Source: Oceanospirillaceae bacterium (GTDB lineage Bacteria; Pseudomonadota; Gammaproteobacteria; Pseudomonadales; Balneatricaceae). Taken from it: a DNA stretch of 27,741 nucleotides. The position numbers and the translations under genes were made by a program. Location: contig DPHD01000051.1 of NCBI GenBank assembly GCA_003523085.1, forward strand, positions 1 through 27,741. Direction: 5' to 3'. Positions 22,534 through 27,741 of the stretch are shown here, piece by piece (the first letter of the stretch is position 1; each line of letters begins with the position of its first letter). The notes below the pieces were generated by a model. It was not told where the DNA came from and made no database searches. It saw only the letters and a program-made list of their open reading frames with translations.

Positions 22534-22968
22534 TTACTGCTCGCTCAAGGCTGTAAATTTAGCCACAATTGATGCGGGTATAACGCAACTCTTGAGGGCC
22601 TTGTAGTCATAATATACGCCTAATCCTTTACCTTGTGCCACTAACCGCTTTTGCTTAGTACTCCATATCTTGTGATCTAATTGGATTTTTTTGGCACCGG
22701 TTTGGGTGGCCGTGCTAAACACTAACAAGGTGTCGGGGTAGGTCACTGGTGCCAGATAATCACACTGAATAGAGGCCAGTATAGGCCCAATATTGAGCTC
22801 GCTCATGTCGTCGGTCATGCCAAGTTTTTCAAATAAGTCGATACGGCCGTCCTCGATATAACGGATGTAAACGGTGTTATTAACGTGCTGAAATGAGTCC
22901 ATTTCGCCCCACTTTACTATAATCTCGGTGGCTACGGTGTATTGCTGCTCGAGTGTGTGTAAATCCAT
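22534..22968 (-). CDS. Acyl-CoA thioesterase, hotdog fold (4-hydroxybenzoyl-CoA thioesterase type)
   Basis: A 144-residue hotdog enzyme. The active-site motif is KWGEMDSFQHVNNTVYIRYI, with the catalytic Asp24 and the HVNN helix cap, followed by EDGRIDLFEKLG. The central strands include ILASIQCDYLAPVTYPDTLLV. It hydrolyses acyl-CoA thioesters; chain specificity is not predictable. AGGAAA precedes the ATG. It lies 11 nt after the hydroxyproline epimerase gene and is directly coupled to the 66-residue gene, so the block is probably one operon. Confidence 0.88.
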   Translation of the reverse strand: MDLHTLEQQYTVATEIIVKWGEMDSFQHVNNTVYIRYIEDGRIDLFEKLGMTDDMSELNIGPILASIQCDYLAPVTYPDTLLVFSTATQTGAKKIQLDHKIWSTKQKRLVAQGKGLGVYYDYKALKSCVIPASIVAKFTALSEQ

Positions 22969-22979
22969 GTTGATGTTTC

Positions 22980-23984
22980 CTATTTAACTTCAAATCCGTG
23001 GGCGTAAGGGTCGCTTGGGTCGACAATGATGCGGTTATAACCGGTAACTTTAGCCCAGCCCTGTACGCTAGGCATGATGGCTGGGTAGGAACCCACTTGG
23101 GTGGTGGACTCCACGCAGCCAATAAACTGGCTGCCGATGATGCTTTCGTGAACAAACTGTTGGCCCGTTTTTAGGCGGCCTTGGGCGTGTAATTGCGCCA
23201 TACGAGCGCTGGTGCCTGTGCCGCAAGGGGAGCGGTCGATAGCGCCACTGCCGTAAAATACGGCGTTAGATGCGCTAGAATCAGCCTTTTGCGGTTCACC
23301 GGTCCACATGACGTGGCTAATGCCATTGACGCTTTCGTCTTCCGGATGTACACAGGTCGCTACTGCATTAACGGCTGCGCGTATTAATGGGCTGTAACTT
23401 AGAACTTGGGCGGCACTAAACGTGTGCAAACCGGCAAAGTTGGCTTGTGGTTCGACAATGGCGTAATAATTACCGCCATAGGCCACGTCTATTTTTAGTT
23501 CACCTAAACCGGGGCAATGAATAACTAAACCCTGGTGAGCGAGGTAACTGGCAACGTTAAAAATGCGCACAAATTCAACCTGGCCTTCCTCGTCTTGCTG
23601 GTATTCTATACGAATCACACCGGCGGGCACCTCTAAGGTGAGCTGGCCGGGAATCTTAGGCGTCCATAAACCTTCTTGTAATGCTGTGGTGACGGTGCCG
23701 ATAGTGCCGTGACCACACATGGGTAAACAACCGCTAGTTTCAATAAACAAGATGGCGCCATCGTGGGCGGGATTACTTGGCGGATAAAGTATGGAACCCG
23801 ACATCATGGCATGGCCCCGTGGCTCAAACATGAGCGCAGTGCGCACCCAATCGTGATGAAACAAGAAATCCTGCCGTTTGGCACTCATGTTGTCACCCTT
23901 AAGTTCGGGGCCACCTTGTGCCACTAAGCGCACGGGGTTGCCACAGGTATGGGCGTCTATACATTCAAAAATATGTGCTTGCAT
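22980..23984 (-). CDS. 4-hydroxyproline 2-epimerase (proline racemase superfamily)
   Basis: A 334-residue protein of the proline racemase fold. The two catalytic cysteines are both present: C90 in CLPMCGHGTIGTVT and C254 in DRSPCGTGTSARMA. This two-Cys pattern indicates epimerisation of trans-4-hydroxy-L-proline to cis-4-hydroxy-D-proline or racemisation of proline; the N-terminus (CIDAHTCGNPVRLVAQGGP, MMSGSILYPPSNP) agrees with the hydroxyproline epimerase group. Upstream ATGs extend the frame by 12 residues (MMRKKTKAKLKT) with no family similarity; I use 23984, which has only a weak GAAGA before it. It leads the thioesterase/66-aa/DUF2157/GDYXXLXY block. Confidence 0.88.
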   Translation of the reverse strand: MQAHIFECIDAHTCGNPVRLVAQGGPELKGDNMSAKRQDFLFHHDWVRTALMFEPRGHAMMSGSILYPPSNPAHDGAILFIETSGCLPMCGHGTIGTVTTALQEGLWTPKIPGQLTLEVPAGVIRIEYQQDEEGQVEFVRIFNVASYLAHQGLVIHCPGLGELKIDVAYGGNYYAIVEPQANFAGLHTFSAAQVLSYSPLIRAAVNAVATCVHPEDESVNGISHVMWTGEPQKADSSASNAVFYGSGAIDRSPCGTGTSARMAQLHAQGRLKTGQQFVHESIIGSQFIGCVESTTQVGSYPAIMPSVQGWAKVTGYNRIIVDPSDPYAHGFEVK

Positions 23985-24031
23985 GGTCTTCAGTTTTGCC
24001 TTTGTTTTTTTGCGCATCATGCTTTTCTTGC

Positions 24032-24041
24032 ATGGTACAAT
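24032..24041 (+). promoter_or_regulatory. Extended -10 promoter candidate for yciB
   Basis: TGGTACAAT (24033-24041) is an extended -10 element (TGn followed by TACAAT) without a well-spaced -35. It sits about 70 nt before the yciB ATG in the 128-nt region divergent to the hydroxyproline epimerase gene. This is a weak prediction. Confidence 0.35.
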
Positions 24042-24112
24042 GGAACTACAATTTTTACCTAACCTTGTGGGTGGGCTGGCTCATCAGTCACCACCTCAGA
24101 GACCTGTAACAC

Positions 24113-24664
24113 ATGAAGCTACTCATCGACTTTTTACCCATTGTCATCTTTTTTATTGTTTATAAAATGACCGGCGATCTGATTCTCGCTACCGCCGTGC
24201 TGATTCCTGCCACTATGTTGCAAATGGCCTATACCTGGGTGACCACCAAAAAAATAGAAAAAATGCAGCTTATTACCTTGGTGTTAGTGGTGGTTTTAGG
24301 TGGCCTTACGGTGGCCTTGCAAGACGGACAGTTCATCAAATGGAAACCTACCATCGTTAACTGGTTGTTTGGCCTAGGCTTTTTGGGCAGTCAGTTTATT
24401 GGTAAAAAACCTGTGGTGCAACGCCTGATGGAGAAGGGCGTGCAGTTACCGAGCCGTATTTGGCGTCAACTCAACTTAGCGTGGGTGGTGTTTTTTGCCG
24501 CCATGGGCAGTATAAATTTATATGTGGCGTTTAATTTTGATGAAGCCACATGGGTCGATTTTAAGCTGTTTGGCATGTTGGGTTTGACCTTTGTGTTTAT
24601 CATAGCTCAAGGTTTATACATGTCACGCTACATGCCTAAAGACACAGAAGCCGAGGATAAGTAA
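24113..24664 (+). CDS. yciB: Septation protein A family inner-membrane protein (YciB)
   Basis: A 183-residue protein with five hydrophobic helices, starting MKLLIDFLPIVIFFIVYKMTG. Characteristic segments are FIKWKPTIVNWLFGLGFLGSQF, VVQRLMEKGVQLPSRIWRQL and the C-terminal YMSRYMP. YciB helps peptidoglycan synthesis at the septum and envelope integrity in E. coli; the related IspA is needed for Shigella intracellular spread. Its stop overlaps the ATG of the next gene by one base (TAATG). Length matches E. coli YciB (179). Confidence 0.95.
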   Translation: MKLLIDFLPIVIFFIVYKMTGDLILATAVLIPATMLQMAYTWVTTKKIEKMQLITLVLVVVLGGLTVALQDGQFIKWKPTIVNWLFGLGFLGSQFIGKKPVVQRLMEKGVQLPSRIWRQLNLAWVVFFAAMGSINLYVAFNFDEATWVDFKLFGMLGLTFVFIIAQGLYMSRYMPKDTEAEDK

Positions 24665-24951
24665 TGTTATTTGCCATTATTGCAGAAGATGTACAAGACA
24701 GTTTGGCGGCGCGTAAACAAGCTCGCCCTGCTCACGTTGAACGCTTAAAAGCCTTAGAGGCCGAGTCGCGATTGGTGCTTGCTGGCCCACACCCACATAT
24801 TGACGGCGAAGGTTTTAGTGGCAGCTTAATTGTGGCCGAATTTGCCGACTTGGTTAGCGCCCAAGCATGGGCCGATTTGGACCCTTACATCAGCGCGGGT
24901 GTATACCACAAAGTTACCGTTAAACCGTTTAACAAAGTCTTGCCAGCATAG
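24664..24951 (+). CDS. YciI family protein
   Basis: A 95-residue ferredoxin-like alpha/beta protein. RPAHVERLKALEAESRLVLAGPHP and the C-terminal PYISAGVYHKVTVKPFNKVLP are canonical YciI (DUF YCII) features, including the conserved His and Asp residues. Biochemical function in E. coli is unsettled. It is translationally coupled to yciB (TAATG) as in other gammaproteobacteria, and is followed 11 nt later by the cyclophilin gene. Confidence 0.92.
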   Translation: MLFAIIAEDVQDSLAARKQARPAHVERLKALEAESRLVLAGPHPHIDGEGFSGSLIVAEFADLVSAQAWADLDPYISAGVYHKVTVKPFNKVLPA

Positions 24952-24962
24952 GGCCTAATACC

Positions 24963-25529
24963 ATGAAATTGATCAAACCATTACTGATAGCCTGGTTAGC
25001 CATGGGCCTTAGCCTAAATGTTTGGGCCCAAAACCCGCAGGTAGAGTTAGAAACCGTACATGGCAGTATTGTGGTTGAGTTAAACCCAGAGGCAGCGCCG
25101 GTCACCGTTGAAAACTTTTTGTATTATGTGAATTCAGGTTATTACCAGTCCACCATTTTTCATCGGGTAATTGCTGGGTTTATGGTGCAAGGCGGTGGTT
25201 TTGGTACCAATGAAAAGCCTAAGAAAAGTAGCCAGCCTTCGATTGCTAATGAAGCAAAAAATGGCTTGTCTAACCTGCGTGGCACCATTGCTATGGCCAG
25301 GACCAGCGCACCAGACAGCGCTCAAGCGCAGTTTTTTATTAATCATCAAGACAATCCATTTCTCGATAAAAGTGCCAGTAGCGCCGGTTATGCGGTTTTT
25401 GGTAAGGTGATTAAGGGTATGGATATTGTAGATCGCATTACCCAAGTGCCGACTAAAACCCACGGCATGTACCGTGATTGGCCAGCGGAACCAGTGTACC
25501 TATACAACGCCTACCACCTGAATAAATAA
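24963..25529 (+). CDS. ppiA: Periplasmic cyclophilin-type peptidyl-prolyl isomerase
   Basis: A 188-residue protein with a signal peptide (MKLIKPLLIAWLAMGLSLNV, cleavage expected after WA at about residue 22). The cyclophilin core shows FHRVIAGFMVQGGGFG (catalytic Arg and Phe-Gln), RGTIAMARTSAPDSAQAQFFIN and AVFGKVIKGMDIVDRI. Signal peptide and length fit PpiA (190 in E. coli) rather than the cytosolic PpiB. It catalyses proline cis-trans isomerisation in the periplasm. It lies in the yciB-yciI operon and 10 nt before mnmC. Confidence 0.93.
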   Translation: MKLIKPLLIAWLAMGLSLNVWAQNPQVELETVHGSIVVELNPEAAPVTVENFLYYVNSGYYQSTIFHRVIAGFMVQGGGFGTNEKPKKSSQPSIANEAKNGLSNLRGTIAMARTSAPDSAQAQFFINHQDNPFLDKSASSAGYAVFGKVIKGMDIVDRITQVPTKTHGMYRDWPAEPVYLYNAYHLNK

Positions 25530-25539
25530 ACCTTGCCCT

Positions 25540-27291
25540 ATGAAGCCAAACACCAATAAACGGCCCTTCGCCGACCCTCAGTGTTTGGCTGCTAGCCCTG
25601 ACTGGCACCTCTCCAAAACCTGTGCCAAACAGCGGTTAGCCGAACTCAAGGCGCAGTATGCAGCCAGCGGAGTTTTAGACAAGGTAAGTAAGCCGCAAGT
25701 GGCGGTGCAGGTGTTTGACGGTGAGTTTGGCAGTGGTTTGGATTTTTTGCTCACATGGCAATGGTGGGACACTGTTAACAGCGGTGGTTCGTTAGTTTAC
25801 CTGGCCATCTGTGAACAGCCGTTAACCCTAGACCAGTTGCGCCAAACCCAACAGCAATGGCCACAATTACAAAGCCTATCACTGGCCCTACAAGAGCAGT
25901 ACCCGGGAGCCATCAAAGGCTTTTACCAGCTCGATTTTGGCGTGGTCAAACTGATCTTAGTTCAAGCGCCTAAGGCTGAAGCCATGGCACAGATAAGTGC
26001 AGAGTTTGATGTCTGCCTTGATCAGCGTGCGCCAGACTTACAAGCACAGCGCTCCAGTTCTAGCTCCCAACAGCCGTGGCAGCGGCCGCCTCACGCCATG
26101 GCACTAGCTAGCCGCGTGGCTGTTATAGGCGGTGGCATCAGTGGTACAGCTACGGCCTATAGTTTGAGCCAGCGGGGTTTTGATGTGACCATCATAGAGC
26201 AAGGTCAAAGCCTTGCTAGCGGGGCCTCTGGCAACCGGCAAGGTATGCTTTACGCCAAACTGCCAGACAACCCAACGGTGTCGGGGCAATACCATCAACA
26301 AGGTTTACAGCATAGTATGGCCTTGCTCAAACGTAGTTTGAGTAGCGAACATTGGCAGGCTTGTGGCCTATTGCAGTTGGCCAAGTCCCCTCGCGAAGAG
26401 CAACAAATGCAGGCTGTAATGGCACGTGCCTATCCCTCGTCGTGGTTGCAGCTCTTGAGTTTGGAAGATGCTCAGGCCATTGCTAAGCAATCCCTCACTG
26501 CCGGTGGATTGTTGTTTCCTGCCAGTGGTTGGGTATCACCTGCGCACTGGTGTCAGGCCCTGTTTGAGCACAGTGGTGCCCGCTTGTGGAGCGGCAGCCA
26601 AGTGCTAGCATTAACCCAGCACCAAGGATGGCAACTGCAGGTGCAAGGTGATCACCAAGGCGTGCATCATTTTGATGCCGTGGTGTTAGCCAATGCCAAC
26701 GATGCAAAAACCTTGGTGCCTCAGCACCAGCTGGCGCTTAAGTCCATTCGTGGCCAAGTGAGTTACGTACAAACGCAGCAAGGGCCCGATCTAGTGGTGT
26801 GTGGCGAAGGCTACGTAACCCCGGCGCAATCAGGCGTGTTAGCGGCGGGAGCTAGCTACAACCTGCATACGGACGACGTGGGCTTATCAGAGCAAGATCA
26901 TCTCGACAACTTACAACGCATGGCCGATGTGTTACCTCAAACGTCAAACAAAGGCTTAGGCGACGTACAGGGCGGGCGGGTAGGCTTTAGGTCGGTAACG
27001 CCGGACTATTTGCCCATGGTGGGTCAGATCGCCGATGAAAACACCGTGATTGAGCGCTTTGGCAAACTCAGAAAAGACGCTAACTATCAATTCAAACACA
27101 CCATGCCCTACTTGCAGGGCCTGTATATTAATGCGGGTCACGGCTCTAAAGGCTTAATTAGCGCACCCTTAAGTGCCGAAATATTGGCCAGCCAAATGGC
27201 TAATCAGGCCTTGCCTGTGGCACAATGCGTGGCATGGGCCTTGGACCCTAATCGATTCCTAATTCGTGATTTAATTCGCCGTAAACGTTAA
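25540..27291 (+). CDS. mnmC: MnmC-type tRNA modification protein with intact FAD oxidoreductase domain and eroded methyltransferase domain
   Basis: MnmC converts cmnm5(s2)U34 to nm5(s2)U (FAD domain) and then methylates it to mnm5(s2)U (SAM domain). The FAD half is complete: VAVIGGGISGTATAYSLSQRG (from 193), ASGASGNRQGMLY, VLANANDAKTLVP, GQVSYVQTQ and DYLPMVGQI with GHGSKGLISAPLSAEILASQM. The N-terminal half keeps only traces of the methyltransferase: FDGEFGSGLDFLLTWQWWD (59-77) for the SAM loop and CEQPLTLDQLRQTQQQWPQL. The catalytic DGFAPAKNP region is degenerate (CLDQRAPDLQ, 159-168), and the roughly 80 residues that follow it in E. coli are absent; a Ser-rich linker runs straight into the FAD domain. 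The protein is 583 residues against 668 in E. coli. No frameshift hides the lost part. Confidence 0.85.
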   Translation: MKPNTNKRPFADPQCLAASPDWHLSKTCAKQRLAELKAQYAASGVLDKVSKPQVAVQVFDGEFGSGLDFLLTWQWWDTVNSGGSLVYLAICEQPLTLDQLRQTQQQWPQLQSLSLALQEQYPGAIKGFYQLDFGVVKLILVQAPKAEAMAQISAEFDVCLDQRAPDLQAQRSSSSSQQPWQRPPHAMALASRVAVIGGGISGTATAYSLSQRGFDVTIIEQGQSLASGASGNRQGMLYAKLPDNPTVSGQYHQQGLQHSMALLKRSLSSEHWQACGLLQLAKSPREEQQMQAVMARAYPSSWLQLLSLEDAQAIAKQSLTAGGLLFPASGWVSPAHWCQALFEHSGARLWSGSQVLALTQHQGWQLQVQGDHQGVHHFDAVVLANANDAKTLVPQHQLALKSIRGQVSYVQTQQGPDLVVCGEGYVTPAQSGVLAAGASYNLHTDDVGLSEQDHLDNLQRMADVLPQTSNKGLGDVQGGRVGFRSVTPDYLPMVGQIADENTVIERFGKLRKDANYQFKHTMPYLQGLYINAGHGSKGLISAPLSAEILASQMANQALPVAQCVAWALDPNRFLIRDLIRRKR

Positions 27292-27305
27292 CTGAGATAC
27301 TCCCC

Positions 27306-27689
27306 GTGAACCCAACTAAAATCAAACTACACAAAAGTAGCAATACCCTAGAGCTAAGTTATGCGGAAGCCCAAGGCGAAGTCAGTTATACCCTCAATGC
27401 AGAATATCTGCGCATCTCCTCACCCAGTGCAGAGGTGCGGGGCCACAGCCCCGACCAGGCGGTTTTGCAGGTAGGCAAAAGCCAGGTGAAATTGGTGGGT
27501 ATTGAGGCCGTGGGCCATTACGCCGTCAAGCTTGAGTATGATGACGGCCATGATTCGGGGCTCTACACGTGGAACTACTTGCGTGACCTGAGTGTTAATC
27601 AAGCCCAGCATTGGGCCGATTACCTAGATGCGTTGAACCAAGCCAAACAAAGCCGAGACCCACACACCAGTGTGGTGCAGTTTGTTTAG
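27306..27689 (+). CDS. DUF971 (gamma-butyrobetaine hydroxylase-like N-terminal domain) protein
   Basis: A 127-residue protein of DUF971. Family residues are LSYAEAQGEVSYTLNAEYLRI, AVGHYAVKLEYDDGHDSG and LYTWNYLRDL. The domain is the N-terminal part of gamma-butyrobetaine hydroxylase and is found alone in many gammaproteobacteria, where it may take part in metal or Fe-S handling; no activity is established. The start is a GTG at 27306 with weak GAGA upstream. It follows mnmC by 14 nt. Confidence 0.9.
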   Translation: MNPTKIKLHKSSNTLELSYAEAQGEVSYTLNAEYLRISSPSAEVRGHSPDQAVLQVGKSQVKLVGIEAVGHYAVKLEYDDGHDSGLYTWNYLRDLSVNQAQHWADYLDALNQAKQSRDPHTSVVQFV

Positions 27690-27710
27690 CTAACGGTACC
27701 TCACCTGAGC

Positions 27711-27741
27711 TCGATTCGTCATCCCAGGTCGATTAGTCATC
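27711..27741. repeat. Short tandem or REP-like repeat at the window edge
   Basis: TCGATTCGTCATC (27711-27723) is repeated as TCGATTAGTCATC (27729-27741), 12 of 13 identical, with a period of 18. The CGTCATCCC core resembles the start of common intergenic palindromes. Only the beginning is visible because the window ends here. Confidence 0.45.

Noticed and set aside
1..27741. CRISPR array, tRNA, rRNA, prophage or intact insertion sequence
   Set aside because: No regularly spaced repeats, cloverleaf, rRNA-like or transposase-like sequence was seen on either strand.

Overview
The window looks like chromosomal DNA of a free-living, probably marine, gammaproteobacterium outside the Enterobacteriaceae. 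This is an inference from gene content: AstA-type arginine catabolism, TrhO, a fused MnmC, YajQ, YciB/YciC/YciI relatives, a sigma-32-type groESL promoter and FxsA next to groESL. There is no phage, no intact insertion sequence, no CRISPR array, and I saw no tRNA or rRNA. Genes are densely packed on both strands, with housekeeping blocks alternating with small accessory scars.

Layout. 1-3216 (minus): astA, an orphan ThDP enzyme and a GlcG/HbpS-like gene that runs off the left edge; a hairpin covers the ribosome binding site of the last. 3284-4712: a DUF1640 gene lies between a 60-bp repeat of the panE 3' end and panE itself. 4779-6521 (plus): yajQ and an MFS transporter. 6531-6881: a REP-like motif and a decayed hicAB toxin-antitoxin pair. 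6893-8495 (minus): trhO and an intact-looking yefM-yoeB pair. 8527-13227: a divergent catabolic locus. On the minus strand it has class II aldolase/adducin-like, Fe(II)/2OG-oxygenase-like, beta-hydroxyacid dehydrogenase-like and DMT transporter genes; on the plus strand, an enolase-superfamily gene. 13232-16341: a palindromic repeat, an alkyltransferase-like gene, fxsA, groES-groEL and a bidirectional terminator. 16355-16944 (minus): parDE with a 35-bp operator-like palindrome. 17102-20467 (plus): an ABC-2 exporter pair, a DMT transporter and a YciC-like protein. 20464-23984 (minus): 4-hydroxyproline epimerase, a thioesterase, an unknown 66-residue protein, and a DUF2157/GDYXXLXY membrane pair. 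24113-27689 (plus): yciB, yciI-like, a periplasmic cyclophilin, mnmC and a DUF971 gene. The window ends inside what may be another repeat.

How the genes fit together. Three amino- or hydroxy-acid catabolic themes appear: arginine (AstA), 4-hydroxyproline (HypE), and an unidentified acid substrate for the 8527-13227 locus. In that locus several family-typical catalytic residues are replaced, so the reaction is not predictable from family names. The chaperonin operon and the tRNA U34 modification genes (trhO, mnmC) are core functions. The MnmC protein is unusual because its methyltransferase half is eroded while the FAD oxidase half is preserved. Three toxin-antitoxin loci (one broken) and three repeat scars within about 10 kb show repeated small-scale gene turnover. 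I did not find a clear-cut new defence or mobile system. The most original signals are the eroded MnmC, the undescribed catabolic locus, the duplicated panE tail around DUF1640 and the hairpin over the GlcG-like start.
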